Source: Candidatus Omnitrophota bacterium
Lineage (GTDB): Bacteria > Omnitrophota > Gorgyraeia > Zapsychrales > Zapsychraceae
Direction: 5' to 3'
NCBI GenBank assembly: GCA_023247445.1
Contig: JAHFGL010000015.1
Span: forward strand, 1 to 47,056
DNA: 47,056 bases
The position numbers and the translations under genes were made by a program. Of this stretch, positions 32,847-41,734 are shown piece after piece. The notes below the pieces were generated by a model, which had not been told where the DNA came from, made no database searches, and was given only the letters and a program-made list of their open reading frames with translations. The stretch's first letter is position 1; the number at the start of each line of letters is the position of its first letter.

Positions 32847-34328
32847 TTATTTTTTTACGATATTTTCGACAATCGTTTTCGTGCTTGTTTCAATATGTTT
32901 TGAAATAATTAACGGCCAGCATCCAACGAGGATGAGGACGGCCAGTAAAATTATAAACGGAAATTTTTCTACGAGCGTCTGTGCATCCACGAGTTTGTTC
33001 CATTTCGGATTTAACGGTCCTTGAAAACCAAGGCGAATGGCTTTAAGCATATAAATAGCCGTGATTACAATCCCTAAGACGGCAAGAATCGTCTGCCAAC
33101 GATATTGATCCCAAGAACCCAAAAGAACCATAATCTCGGCGACAAAATTAGCAAATCCAGGAACGCCAGCCGAGGCAAGAGCGGCCATCATAAAACACGT
33201 ACCGATAAAAGGCATTTGTTTGGTAATTCCACCAAGTTCATCCAAATTACGGGTTTTGGTTTGATCAGCAACAAACCCGGCTAAAGCAAACGCGAGACTC
33301 GCCATAATGCCATGGGCAAACATCAAAAACACAACTCCATTAAGACTAATCGTATTAAAACACGCGAGTCCCAAGAGAATATATCCCATGTGGCTACAGC
33401 TTGAATATCCTAAAATATATTTCAAATCACGTTGGGTGAGCGCAACAAGTCCGCAGAAAATAATATTAACGACCGCTAGCGTCGCGATGATCGGCATCCA
33501 CGTGTGCGCGGCTTCCGGCATGAGCCCAATGGCAAAACGAATAATGGCGTAAGCTCCCATTTTTTTAAGCACACCAGCATGTAGCATGCTAACCGCCGTT
33601 GGAGCCTCGGCATATCCAATCGGGGCCCAGGTATGAAATGGCCAGAGAGTTAATGTGACACCAAATCCGACGACAATTAGCGGAAAAATCCAATTTTGAA
33701 CAGCCAAAGGGATGGGGTTTGCGGCTAAATGCTGCTGGATCACAACTAAATCAAATGTGTTTAGGCCGGTGGAAAAATATAAGGCGATTAACCCAACCAA
33801 CGCCAAGGCCGCGCCCGCGACTAAATAGAGTGTTAATTTCATTGCCGCCAGTTCACGACGTTCTGATCCCCAAATGCCAATCATTAAGAATACGGGGACA
33901 GCAGCAATTTCGTGGAAGAAATAAAAGAAGAAAATATCTAAAGACAAAAATGCGCCGTAAGTACCGATGATTGTGATCAGAAGCAGAATGTAATATTCTT
34001 TAATACGATCTTTAATCGATTGGCTGGCCACAACAGCGGCAAAAGAAGCAACGCCTAAAAGAAGAAGCATTAAAGAATTAATGCCATCGACACCCAAGTG
34101 ATATGAAATCCCAAATTCTTTGACCCAACGGATCTGCTCAACAAACTGAAAGCCGCCGGCCACAGAATCATAAGCGGTAAAAACCCAGATCGATAAAAGA
34201 AATGGTAACAAGATGGCCACCATCGAAATCCGACGGATTAAGGTCGGCTTATCCGATGGGATAAAGAAAATCAGTCCCAAAAGAAGTGTTGGTAATAAAA
34301 GAATCCAGGAAAGGTTCGGCATCATCAT
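32847..34328 (-). CDS. nuoM: NADH-quinone oxidoreductase subunit M
   Basis: Antiporter-like proton-pumping subunit, 493 residues with about 14 helices. Visible are SYHLGVDGINSLMLLL, FFHEIAAVPVFLMIGIWG with the conserved Glu, LWPFHTWAPIGYAEAPTAVSMLHAGVLKKMGAYAI and LKYILGYSSCSHMGYILLG. The start overlaps the end of nuoL by 4 bp, so translation is probably coupled. Confidence 0.98.
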   Translation of the reverse strand: MMMPNLSWILLLPTLLLGLIFFIPSDKPTLIRRISMVAILLPFLLSIWVFTAYDSVAGGFQFVEQIRWVKEFGISYHLGVDGINSLMLLLLGVASFAAVVASQSIKDRIKEYYILLLITIIGTYGAFLSLDIFFFYFFHEIAAVPVFLMIGIWGSERRELAAMKLTLYLVAGAALALVGLIALYFSTGLNTFDLVVIQQHLAANPIPLAVQNWIFPLIVVGFGVTLTLWPFHTWAPIGYAEAPTAVSMLHAGVLKKMGAYAIIRFAIGLMPEAAHTWMPIIATLAVVNIIFCGLVALTQRDLKYILGYSSCSHMGYILLGLACFNTISLNGVVFLMFAHGIMASLAFALAGFVADQTKTRNLDELGGITKQMPFIGTCFMMAALASAGVPGFANFVAEIMVLLGSWDQYRWQTILAVLGIVITAIYMLKAIRLGFQGPLNPKWNKLVDAQTLVEKFPFIILLAVLILVGCWPLIISKHIETSTKTIVENIVKK

Positions 34329-36166
34329 AAATTTCTAACTAGAATTAAAAATAAAACACAAGTTCCAAGAACAAAAATTAAAGCATAAAACTGAACTAAC
34401 CCTGTTTGCAAAGAACGAAATATTCGTCCACCGGCTTTAGCTGTACTCGTTAAACCAAAAACGCCATAACGGACAATCATCGTTTTTTCAAACCATTCTA
34501 AGAGCGCCGCAAAACTTTGTTGGACACGATTAACATACCAACCATAAGCGGTGTCGAAATAGTATTTATTTTTTAAAATTGGATAAATAAATCCAAGTTT
34601 TGATTCCAGTGGATCTTGCTTTGGACGTTTGCCATAGATCAGAAAGGAAATGCCTAAACCCAAAAGGGCAACGACCGAAGAAATGACGGCGACCTTCATA
34701 TTAAGAGAAGGGTGCTCGCCTTCCGGGAATAAAAAGTGGGGAATACCAATAAATCCGCCAATAACAGAAAGAATGGCTAAGAAAATTAAAGGAAATGTCA
34801 TGACTGCTGGAGATTCGTGAGCATGATTATCAGCCGAAGGTTTCCCCCAAAACGCCGTCCAAAAAAGACGCCCCATGTAAAAGGCGGTTAAGCCAGAGGT
34901 CACCGACGCTAAACAATATAAAAGTGGATTATGTTCAGAAGCTAAGGCTAAGATTTCATCCTTACTCCAAAAACCACTTAAAGGAAAAATTCCGCAAAGA
35001 GCAAGAGTTCCAATTAAAAATGTTAGTCCAGTAATAGGCATTTTTTTAAGAAGCCCATTCATGTTCCAAATATTTTGTTCGTGGTGAAGCGCATAAATAA
35101 CACTTCCAGCCCCCAAAAACAAAAGCGCTTTAAAGAAGGCATGAGTTGTTAAGTGATACATGCCTTGCATCGGACCCGCTAAGCCTAAAGCCATAACCAT
35201 CAAACCCAATTGACTAAGTGTTGAATAGGCGAGAATACGTTTAATATCATTCTCAACAATGGCCAGCGTCGCCGCCATAAGGGCCGTGATCCCACCGACG
35301 TAAGCAATGACGTTTAAAGCCTCGTGTAAGGGTTCGAAAATAAAAAAGGTGCGTGCTAAAAGGTAAACCCCAGCGGCAACCATGGTGGCGGCGTGAATAA
35401 GGGCGCTGACTGGTGTCGGCCCTTCCATAGCATCAGCGAGCCAAACGTGCAAAGGCACTTGGGCCGATTTTCCGATGACGCCGCAAAAAAGTAGCAAGGC
35501 TGTTATCGTTAACAGATGCGGATCTAACTGAGAAACGATGATTGCCAAATCGGTAAATTGAAAACTGCGGCCATGGCCTACGTCGGAGATACTCCATAAT
35601 AAAAGTATCCCGCACAAAAATCCGAAGTCAGCCAAGCGATTGACCATAAAAGCCTTGACCCCAGCATCGGCCGCGGAAGATTTTCCATACCAAAACCCAA
35701 TCAAAAGATATGAGCTTAACCCGACTAACTCCCAGAAAATAAATAATTGAATAAAGTTATTAGAAAGCACGATGCCTATCATAGAGAAGGCAAATAAACT
35801 TAAAAACGTAAAAAATCGCGGCATGCTCGGATCCTCAGCCATATATCCGCGGGAATAAATGAAAATGGCGCTACCAACACCAGTGACAACCAAGAGCATC
35901 ATGATCGCCAGCGGATTGACAAGAAACCCAAAGTTGATCGTCAAGGCATCAAATTGAATCCAAGTAAAAGATTGTTGGAATTCGAGAGCTGGATGAGTTT
36001 GGAATATTTGGATGGCGATTAAAACTGTACAAAGAAAAGAGGTTAAAATTCCGGCGATAGACGATAATGAACTTAACGTTTTAGAGCGTAAGAAAAAAAG
36101 AGTGTTAATAACACAGGCAACAAGGGGCGCAAAAAAAGCTATCCAAACTAAAAGTGGGTTTACCAT
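34325..36166 (-). CDS. nuoL: NADH-quinone oxidoreductase subunit L
   Basis: The distal antiporter-like subunit, 613 residues. It has YMAEDPSMPRFFTFLSLFAFSM, FWELVGLSSYLLIGFWYGKSSAADAGVKAFMVNRLADFGF, VPLHVWLADAMEGPTPVSALIHAATMVAAGVYLLAR and KRILAYSTLSQLGLMVMALG. The C-terminal amphipathic lateral helix region and last helix (LIFVLGTCVLFLILV) are present. It overlaps nuoK by 7 bp and nuoM by 4 bp. Confidence 0.98.
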   Translation of the reverse strand: MVNPLLVWIAFFAPLVACVINTLFFLRSKTLSSLSSIAGILTSFLCTVLIAIQIFQTHPALEFQQSFTWIQFDALTINFGFLVNPLAIMMLLVVTGVGSAIFIYSRGYMAEDPSMPRFFTFLSLFAFSMIGIVLSNNFIQLFIFWELVGLSSYLLIGFWYGKSSAADAGVKAFMVNRLADFGFLCGILLLWSISDVGHGRSFQFTDLAIIVSQLDPHLLTITALLLFCGVIGKSAQVPLHVWLADAMEGPTPVSALIHAATMVAAGVYLLARTFFIFEPLHEALNVIAYVGGITALMAATLAIVENDIKRILAYSTLSQLGLMVMALGLAGPMQGMYHLTTHAFFKALLFLGAGSVIYALHHEQNIWNMNGLLKKMPITGLTFLIGTLALCGIFPLSGFWSKDEILALASEHNPLLYCLASVTSGLTAFYMGRLFWTAFWGKPSADNHAHESPAVMTFPLIFLAILSVIGGFIGIPHFLFPEGEHPSLNMKVAVISSVVALLGLGISFLIYGKRPKQDPLESKLGFIYPILKNKYYFDTAYGWYVNRVQQSFAALLEWFEKTMIVRYGVFGLTSTAKAGGRIFRSLQTGLVQFYALIFVLGTCVLFLILVRNL

Positions 36167-36462
36167 TTTAAATCCTTTAATTCATCAGCCTGAACGGTGG
36201 AAAAATGACGATACATCAAGACGATAATGGCTAGTCCAACCGCGACCTCTGCGGCGGCAACAAGAATAACAAAAAATACAATCAATTGTCCGGCGTAATC
36301 TCCATTAAAACGAGAGAAGGCGACAAAGACAATATTGGATGCGGCCAAAAGAAGCTCTAACGAAAGAAGAACCTTCAGGGCGCTGCGGCTTGTCATGATT
36401 CCAATAATGCCGATAAAGAAAATGCCGCCGCTTAAAAGAAGATATTGGTCTAGTCCGATCAT
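36160..36462 (-). CDS. nuoK: NADH-quinone oxidoreductase subunit K
   Basis: Small MrpC-like membrane subunit, 100 residues and three helices. The conserved glutamates lie in ALKVLLSLELLLAASNIVFVAF and AAAEVAVGLAIIVLMYRH. It overlaps nuoJ and nuoL at its two ends. Confidence 0.97.
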   Translation of the reverse strand: MIGLDQYLLLSGGIFFIGIIGIMTSRSALKVLLSLELLLAASNIVFVAFSRFNGDYAGQLIVFFVILVAAAEVAVGLAIIVLMYRHFSTVQADELKDLKW

Positions 36463-36977
36463 GAATTTCCTTCTTTACCTGTTTTAAATGCCCCTTGAGC
36501 CAATGAAACAATCCCGAAAATTGCAATCAACAAAAGAAATGAAGTTAATTCAAAAGGCAGAAGATAATCTGTAAAAAGGATTCTGCCGATATTTTCAATT
36601 GACCCGTGAACAGAGGATGTTTCGATCGTCTGTGCAGCTAGTGTACTTTTAATGACCCAGAAAAATTCTAATAAAAACAAAATCCCTATCAACCATCCCA
36701 TTAATTTAAAGCGATCTTGTCGTAAAAGAATTGTGGTATCCGACTGAAGATTCAAGCACATAACCACAAAAATAAAAAAAACAAGAACTGCGCCGGCATA
36801 GACCAGTAAAAGGATCATCCCGACAAAAAATGCCTCCAAAAGAACAAAAAGAGAAGACATCGCAAAAATGGCAACGACTAGAGCTAAAACGTTATATAGA
36901 GGATTGCGCGCAAGGACAACGGCAAGGCTTGCAAAAATTAAAACACCGGCAAAAAGATAGAAAATTATGGAGGACAT
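36459..36977 (-). CDS. nuoJ: NADH-quinone oxidoreductase subunit J
   Basis: MrpD/ND6-like membrane subunit, 172 residues with five helices. Family features are ARNPLYNVLALVVAIFAMSSLFVLLEAFFVGMILLLVYAGAVLVFFIFVVMCL, including the pi-bulge helix (the LVYAGAVLVFF part). It is the first gene of the - strand half-operon. The promoter and conserved box lie 30-80 nt upstream. No strong Shine-Dalgarno sequence is seen before its ATG. Confidence 0.97.
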   Translation of the reverse strand: MSSIIFYLFAGVLIFASLAVVLARNPLYNVLALVVAIFAMSSLFVLLEAFFVGMILLLVYAGAVLVFFIFVVMCLNLQSDTTILLRQDRFKLMGWLIGILFLLEFFWVIKSTLAAQTIETSSVHGSIENIGRILFTDYLLPFELTSFLLLIAIFGIVSLAQGAFKTGKEGNS

Positions 36978-37006
36978 ATTTTTTAGTAAATATTAATAAG
37001 TACCTA

Positions 37007-37035
37007 ATATTAAGGGGGATAGGAAATAAAGACAA
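37007..37035 (-). promoter_or_regulatory. Putative nuoJ promoter
   Basis: On the - strand: TTGTCT (37035-37030), 17-bp spacer, TAATAT (37012-37007) inside CTTAATATTA. The geometry is identical to the nuoA promoter. It lies 30 nt upstream of the nuoJ start. Confidence 0.6.
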
Positions 37036-37055
37036 ATCAAGAAAAGGTCAATTTT
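37032..37055 (-). promoter_or_regulatory. Conserved box upstream of nuoJ, also found before nuoA
   Basis: On the - strand it reads AAAATTGACC then TTTTCTTGATTTGT, one difference in 24 from the nuoA box. The distance from the start of the box to CTTAATATTA is 41 nt in both places. Confidence 0.75.
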
Positions 37056-37119
37056 TTGAGGCTGCTTAGCCTTTACAAATTTAACCTCATAATTAAATTA
37101 TAAACAATCACCAACAAGA

Positions 37120-37148
37120 TTGTTTTTCAGTTTTAAAAACTGTATAAT
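37120..37148 (+). promoter_or_regulatory. Sigma70-like promoter of the CPBP protease gene
   Basis: TTGTTT (37120-37125), 17-bp spacer, TATAAT (37143-37148). The leader to ATG 37202 would be about 47 nt. The divergent nuoJ promoter is 85 bp away. Confidence 0.65.
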
Positions 37149-37201
37149 CACTCCCATGATTACGATAATTTCGAAATAAAATTTAGGACACCACTACAAA
37201 C

Positions 37202-37891
37202 ATGCCTTTGATAATCACCTTAACCGCCGTTATTATTCCGCTCATCCTGCTAAAAGCCGGATATTATGGTTCATTCCTTTTTTCTTTTTCTATTCCAATA
37301 TTATGGCAGGTCGTGATTAAGAAAAAATCCATTTCAACCTTAGGGTTAAAACATTCTAAACTTCTAAAAGCTATTCTTCTTGGGTTGATCAGTGGAATAT
37401 GTTTAAGTCTCGTGGGAGTAACTCTACTAAAAAATATGGGGTTAAGCGGATTCACCTTTGCCGCTGGTGATCAGCTACATCTTAATTTCCATCTCTTTAG
37501 CCTGGATTTCGCCTTAAATAAAGAGGTTAGCTATCGACTTTTGCAAAACAGTCACACGCCAGCTGGCTTAGCTATTTATTATCTATTTAATATACTGCTC
37601 GTTGGGCTCGGCGAAGAAATGCTCTGGCGCGCTTTCATTCAACAAAAGGTTAAAGAAAAAACAAAGAAGCACTTGGCAATTATCTTAACAAGCTTAGGTT
37701 TTGCCCTTTTCCATTTTTATCTATTTGCGATAATGTCGATACCCCAAGGAATTATTTTTTTGAGTATCATTGGGCTAACTGGACTCATCTGGGGATATCT
37801 TTATGAATACTGCGACAACCTTTGGGCTCCGGCTATTTCGCACGGGATTGTTGCCGCCAGCATTTGGAAATATGCATTTTTTCAGATTTAA
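37202..37891 (+). CDS. CPBP family intramembrane metalloprotease
   Basis: The 229-residue product has seven or so hydrophobic segments. It has the CPBP (Abi/Rce1-like) motifs: GLGEEMLWRAFIQQKV with Glu138, Glu139 and Arg143, then LGFALFHFYLF and a final NLWAPAISHGIVAAS with His. Rce1 relatives cleave prenylated CaaX proteins. Bacterial members act in bacteriocin self-immunity or unknown processing. No bacteriocin gene is near. Its 3' end overlaps the convergent MoeB-rhodanese gene by 4 bp, so neither gene has a separate terminator. Confidence 0.9.
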   Translation: MPLIITLTAVIIPLILLKAGYYGSFLFSFSIPILWQVVIKKKSISTLGLKHSKLLKAILLGLISGICLSLVGVTLLKNMGLSGFTFAAGDQLHLNFHLFSLDFALNKEVSYRLLQNSHTPAGLAIYYLFNILLVGLGEEMLWRAFIQQKVKEKTKKHLAIILTSLGFALFHFYLFAIMSIPQGIIFLSIIGLTGLIWGYLYEYCDNLWAPAISHGIVAASIWKYAFFQI

Positions 37892-39000
37892 TATTGCACA
37901 ACGGTAGGATCGATTTTTTCAGACCAGGCGCTAATGCCGCCCTGGACAAGAAAAAGTTTTTGATAACCGCGAGATTTCAAAAATTCAATGGCTTTGGCAC
38001 TGCGGCCGCCCATCTTGCAGTAGCAATAGATAGGCTTGTCCTTGGGAACACTTCCAAAATTCTTCTCGAAAGTACTCATCGGATTAAGATGCGCGCCGTT
38101 AATATGCGCGATGTCCCACTCATTTTGCTCACGCACATCAAGCAAATACAAATCCGCATTTTGATCGAGCAATCGTTTTAATTCTTCAACCGTGACTTCA
38201 TTTTTATTTTGCGCCGCGCATTGCCAGGTCATTTCTTCTAATGTGCGAATGGTTGGCAAATTTCCACACAACGCACATTGAGGATCTCGTTTAATTTTAA
38301 TCTCGCGAAGGCGAGAGCAGAGCGCATCAAAAATTAAAAGACGTCCAAAAAGCGATTCCCCAATCTGGCAAATCCATTTGATCGCTTCATTGGCCTGCAT
38401 GAGCCCGATGATTCCAGGGATAACGCCGATTACACCGGCCTCAGCGCACGAAGGCATTTGATCAGGCGGAGGCGGCTCACTAAAAAAACATCGGTAGCAC
38501 GGGCCCGTTGGTCCAAACATGCTGACCTGCCCCTCAAACTGATGCACCCCACCGTAAACAAAAGGTTTCTTCGCAAAAAAACAAGCGTCATTAATTAAAT
38601 AGCGTGACGGAATATTATCAGTCCCATCGATAATCAAATCATAACCAGCGATAATCGATAACGCGTTTAAAACGGTTAATCGTTCGAAATGAGTTTTTAT
38701 CGTGACGTTAGGATTTATTTTCTGAAGTTTTTCTTGGGCTGAGATGACTTTTGGTTTATCAATGTCAGTGGTGTCATGAAGAATTTGTCGATGAAGATTG
38801 GAAAGAGAAACTTTATCTGCATCAATAAGACCAATTGTACCGACACCAGCGGCGGCCAAATAAATCGCCGGTGAGGAACCCAATCCACCCACGCCAACCA
38901 GAAGAACCTTAGCGTTTTTAAGACGCGTTTGTCCAGCCTCCCCAATTAAAGGGAGAATCGTTTGACGGGCGTAACGGATTTGTTCTTCTTTTGAAAACAT
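37888..39000 (-). CDS. moeB: MoeB/ThiF-type adenylyltransferase with C-terminal rhodanese domain
   Basis: The 370-residue product is an E1-like enzyme fused to a sulphurtransferase, like Uba4/MOCS3. Residues about 1-245 are the ThiF/MoeB domain: RYARQTILPLIGEAGQTRLKNAKVLLVGVGGLGSSPAIYLAAAGVG, the Asp of LIDADKVSLSNLHRQIL, zinc-type CxxC pairs (CYRCFF and CALCGN) and the MPSCAEAGVIGVIPG loop with its Cys. The rhodanese domain (about 265-370) has YCKMGGRSAKA with active Cys328. It should adenylate the C-terminal Gly of a MoaD- or ThiS-like protein and then pass sulphur to it. A MoaD-like gene lies in the divergent unit at 40296. The promoter is leaderless-like. Confidence 0.92.
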   Translation of the reverse strand: MFSKEEQIRYARQTILPLIGEAGQTRLKNAKVLLVGVGGLGSSPAIYLAAAGVGTIGLIDADKVSLSNLHRQILHDTTDIDKPKVISAQEKLQKINPNVTIKTHFERLTVLNALSIIAGYDLIIDGTDNIPSRYLINDACFFAKKPFVYGGVHQFEGQVSMFGPTGPCYRCFFSEPPPPDQMPSCAEAGVIGVIPGIIGLMQANEAIKWICQIGESLFGRLLIFDALCSRLREIKIKRDPQCALCGNLPTIRTLEEMTWQCAAQNKNEVTVEELKRLLDQNADLYLLDVREQNEWDIAHINGAHLNPMSTFEKNFGSVPKDKPIYCYCKMGGRSAKAIEFLKSRGYQKLFLVQGGISAWSEKIDPTVVQY

Positions 39001-39006
39001 ATCACC

Positions 39007-39034
39007 ATCATATAAAATTTTTCTTGAAAGTCAA
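39007..39034 (-). promoter_or_regulatory. Leaderless-type promoter of the MoeB-rhodanese gene
   Basis: On the - strand: TTGACT (39034-39029), 16-bp spacer, TATGAT (39012-39007), then 6 nt to the ATG at 39000. No ribosome-binding site fits. Confidence 0.65.
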
Positions 39035-39059
39035 CCCTGACGAAGAGTCAAAAATAAAA

Positions 39060-39087
39060 ATGACAGATAAAATTATTCGAGTAAAAT
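39060..39087 (+). promoter_or_regulatory. Sigma70-like promoter of the BNR-propeller gene
   Basis: ATGACA (39060-39065), 16-bp spacer, TAAAAT (39082-39087). Both boxes match the consensus at five of six positions. An AAAGGA precedes ATG 39118. It is divergent from the MoeB promoter in the same 117-bp gap. Confidence 0.55.
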
Positions 39088-39117
39088 ATCATTATCTAAA
39101 AACGAAAGGAAAATATT

Positions 39118-40299
39118 ATGAGCAAAATTCGAGTTCTCGTTGGCACAAAGAAAGGCGCATTCATTATCACCTCTGATGGTAAACGAAAGAGCTGGAAAAT
39201 TAATGGTCCATTTTTTGGCGGGTGGGAAATTTATCATATGAAAGGCTCGCCAGCTGATAAAAATCGATTGTATGTCTCACAGACAAGCGGATGGTTTGGC
39301 CAAATCATCCAGCGCTCCGATGACGGCGGAAAGACCTGGCATCAGCCTGGTACGCCCGCTGGAGCATCGACAACAACCCCCGATGGCATGCCCAAAGGCG
39401 AGAGCAATAATTTTCAATACGATACAAGCAAAACCGGCAAGCCACTGACGACCCATCAATGGTACGACGGCACACAACATCCGTGGGAATTTAAACGCGT
39501 CTGGCACGTTGAGCCATCGCTTAATGATCCCGACACCGTTTATGCGGGCGTTGAAGACGCTGCCCTTTTCCGAACAACCAATGGCGGAAAATCATGGCAT
39601 GAACTCTCTGGATTACGCGGTCACAAATCTGGTAAACAGTGGACGCCCGGCGCGGGCGGCATGGGACTGCACACAATTCTTTTGGATCCTAAAAATCCAA
39701 AACGCATTTATATCGCGATTTCCGCGGCGGGAGTTTTTCGTAGCGATGACGCGGGTGACACCTGGAAACCGATCAACAAAGGACTTCGCTCTCAATATAT
39801 CCCTGATCCAAACGCCGAGGTTGGTCATTGTATCCACCGGATCGCCATGCACACCTCAAAGCCCAACGTTTTGTTCATGCAAAAACATTGGGATGTCATG
39901 CGCAGCGATGATTCAGGCGAATCATGGAGAGAGGTGAGCGGAAATTTACCGACGGATTTTGGATTTCCTATCGAAGTTAACAGCAATGATCCCGAAACAG
40001 TTTATGTGATACCGATTAAAAGCGATTCCGAACATTATCCACCCGAAGGGAAGTTGCGTGTCTACCGCAGTAAAACCGGTGGCAATGAATGGAAGCCACT
40101 CACCAAAGGCTTACCACAAAAAAATTGTTACGTGAATATTTTACGTGATGCGACCGCCGTCGACAAATTAGATCCTTGTGGTATTTATTTTGGCACAACT
40201 GGTGGACAAGTCTACGCCTCAGCCAATGATGGCGATAGTTGGGAGGCAATCGCTCAAAATCTTCCTGGTGTATTATCTGTTGAGGTCCAAACACTGTGA
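39118..40299 (+). CDS. BNR/Asp-box beta-propeller protein
   Basis: The 393-residue product is made of Asp-box (BNR) repeats: [44 protein letters not shown] and [10 protein letters not shown]. These fit a sialidase- or Vps10-type beta-propeller. No signal peptide is present, and the N-terminal [21 protein letters not shown] suggests a cytosolic protein. The sialidase catalytic Arg triad and Asp/Glu residues are not evident, so enzymatic sialidase activity should not be assumed. Its stop overlaps the start of a MoaD-like gene (GTGA), so the two are translationally coupled and probably functionally linked. Its role is unknown. Confidence 0.85.
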   Translation: MSKIRVLVGTKKGAFIITSDGKRKSWKINGPFFGGWEIYHMKGSPADKNRLYVSQTSGWFGQIIQRSDDGGKTWHQPGTPAGASTTTPDGMPKGESNNFQYDTSKTGKPLTTHQWYDGTQHPWEFKRVWHVEPSLNDPDTVYAGVEDAALFRTTNGGKSWHELSGLRGHKSGKQWTPGAGGMGLHTILLDPKNPKRIYIAISAAGVFRSDDAGDTWKPINKGLRSQYIPDPNAEVGHCIHRIAMHTSKPNVLFMQKHWDVMRSDDSGESWREVSGNLPTDFGFPIEVNSNDPETVYVIPIKSDSEHYPPEGKLRVYRSKTGGNEWKPLTKGLPQKNCYVNILRDATAVDKLDPCGIYFGTTGGQVYASANDGDSWEAIAQNLPGVLSVEVQTL

Positions 40300-40595
40300 A
40301 GATCACCGTCACCCTTCCGGCGCATTTACGTAACCTCGCCCACGTGAACAGTAATGTAGAAATTGACATTAAAGGGAAGGCAACAATTGCGTCTCTTCTT
40401 GATGCCCTCGAGCAAAAATATCCTATGCTCTGCGGCACGATCCGCGATCACGGAACGCTTAAGCGCCGCGCGTTTTTGCGCTACTATGCCTGCGAAAAAG
40501 ATTTATCATTCGAACCTCCCGACACCTCATTACCCGAGGAGATTGTATCAGGGAAAGAACCATTTATGATTATTGGCTCGATAGCTGGAGGATGA
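40296..40595 (+). CDS. MoaD/ThiS-like ubiquitin-fold sulphur carrier
   Basis: The 99-residue product has a beta-grasp pattern ([41 protein letters not shown]) and ends in SIAGG, the C-terminal Gly-Gly needed for adenylation and thiocarboxylation. The start is GTG 40296, overlapping the propeller stop. It is longer than classical MoaD (about 81 residues), with an extra basic and aromatic stretch ([22 protein letters not shown]). The likely activator is the divergent MoeB-rhodanese protein. The final sulphur acceptor is unknown, since no moaE or thiG is nearby. Confidence 0.85.
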   Translation: MKITVTLPAHLRNLAHVNSNVEIDIKGKATIASLLDALEQKYPMLCGTIRDHGTLKRRAFLRYYACEKDLSFEPPDTSLPEEIVSGKEPFMIIGSIAGG

Positions 40596-40605
40596 TTTTC
40601 ATCTC

Positions 40606-40633
40606 TTGCACAAACCGCAAATGTGGATATAAT
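40606..40633 (+). promoter_or_regulatory. Sigma70-like promoter of the O-methyltransferase gene
   Basis: TTGCAC (40606-40611), 16-bp spacer, TATAAT (40628-40633). It lies 11 bp after the MoaD-like stop. The -10 box lies downstream of a possible GTG start at 40623, which rules that start out. Confidence 0.65.
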
Positions 40634-40670
40634 TTCAATTCAGTATCTCGAGAATATAAAGGAGAATAGA

Positions 40671-41705
40671 ATGACTCAAGCAACTGAAGTATTAACACCA
40701 ACACGCATTTTAGAAACTGGTTTTGCTTTTTGGGCATCAAAGGTTTTGCTCACGGCTGTTGAGTTAGAAGTGTTCACGGTCCTATCGGGTAAAAAGATGA
40801 CCGCAGTTGAATTGGGAAATGCCCTTAAACTTAATCCAAGAGGGACGTATGATTTCTTTGACACACTTGTTTCCATGAAATTTCTTGCGCGCGATGGTAA
40901 CGGCCCAGCGGCAAAATATCATAACACTGAGGAAACAGCCCAATTTCTGGATAAAAATAAACCGCACTACGTTGGTGGAATACTCGAGATGAGCAGTCAG
41001 CGTTTGTTTAAATTTTGGCATGACCTGCCGGTCGCGCTTAAGACCGGCAAACCGCAAAATGAAGTTCGGCATAGTCAGAAACCAATGTTTGAGGAGCTTT
41101 ATGCTGACCTGCCACGCCTAGAACAATTTATGTCGGCCATGGCGGGGATTTCACGCGGCAACTTTATGGCGCTCGCGGAGAAATTTGATTTTAGTCGTTA
41201 TAAAACTTTACTTGATGTTGGCGGCGCGATGGGAGTGTTGTCTGTTTGTGTAGCCAAAAAATTTCCACAGATAAAATGCCAATCGTTCGATCTTCCCAAA
41301 GTTGTGCCGATTGCCGAACGTCATATCGCAAAAGAAGGATTGTCAAATCGTATCAAAGCCGTGACTGGCGATTTTTTTAAGGATCCACTGCCGAAAGCTG
41401 ACGTCATCACGATGGGCATGATTTTGCACGATTGGAATTTGCCAAATAAAAAGCATTTGATTAAGGCAGCTTTTAATGCGTTGCCGGAAGGTGGAGCTCT
41501 TGTCGCGGTTGAAAATATTATTGACGATGAACGTCGTCAAAATACTTTTGGCTTACTAATGTCACTAAACATGCTCATCGAATTTGGCGATGCCTTTGAT
41601 TTTACCTTTGCGGATTTTACTGGGTGGTGCAAGGAGGCAGGGTTTAAACGTTTTGAATTGATCCCGCTCGCTGGCCCATGCAGCGCGGCAGTGGCGTATA
41701 AATAA
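40671..41705 (+). CDS. SAM-dependent O-methyltransferase, ASMT/COMT-like
   Basis: The 344-residue product has an N-terminal winged-helix dimerisation domain (ILETGFAFWASKVLLTAVELEVFTVL ... LNPRGTYDFFDTLVSMKFLARDG). The Rossmann methyltransferase domain has LLDVGGAMGVLSVCVAKKFP, CQSFDLPKVVPIAE, GDFFKDPLPKADVITMGMILHDW and LVAVENIIDDE. The conserved His of ILHDW is the usual catalytic base of this family. Substrates in relatives are phenols, carminomycin-type polyketides or N-acetylserotonin; none can be chosen here. An AAAGGAG lies before ATG 40671. Confidence 0.92.
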   Translation: MTQATEVLTPTRILETGFAFWASKVLLTAVELEVFTVLSGKKMTAVELGNALKLNPRGTYDFFDTLVSMKFLARDGNGPAAKYHNTEETAQFLDKNKPHYVGGILEMSSQRLFKFWHDLPVALKTGKPQNEVRHSQKPMFEELYADLPRLEQFMSAMAGISRGNFMALAEKFDFSRYKTLLDVGGAMGVLSVCVAKKFPQIKCQSFDLPKVVPIAERHIAKEGLSNRIKAVTGDFFKDPLPKADVITMGMILHDWNLPNKKHLIKAAFNALPEGGALVAVENIIDDERRQNTFGLLMSLNMLIEFGDAFDFTFADFTGWCKEAGFKRFELIPLAGPCSAAVAYK

Positions 41706-41734
41706 AAAGTTAACCAACAAAAAGGGAGGAACAC

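Noticed and set aside
40623-40670. GTG start for the O-methyltransferase
   Set aside because: The -10 box TATAAT lies inside the extension, while ATG 40671 has a strong AAAGGAG.
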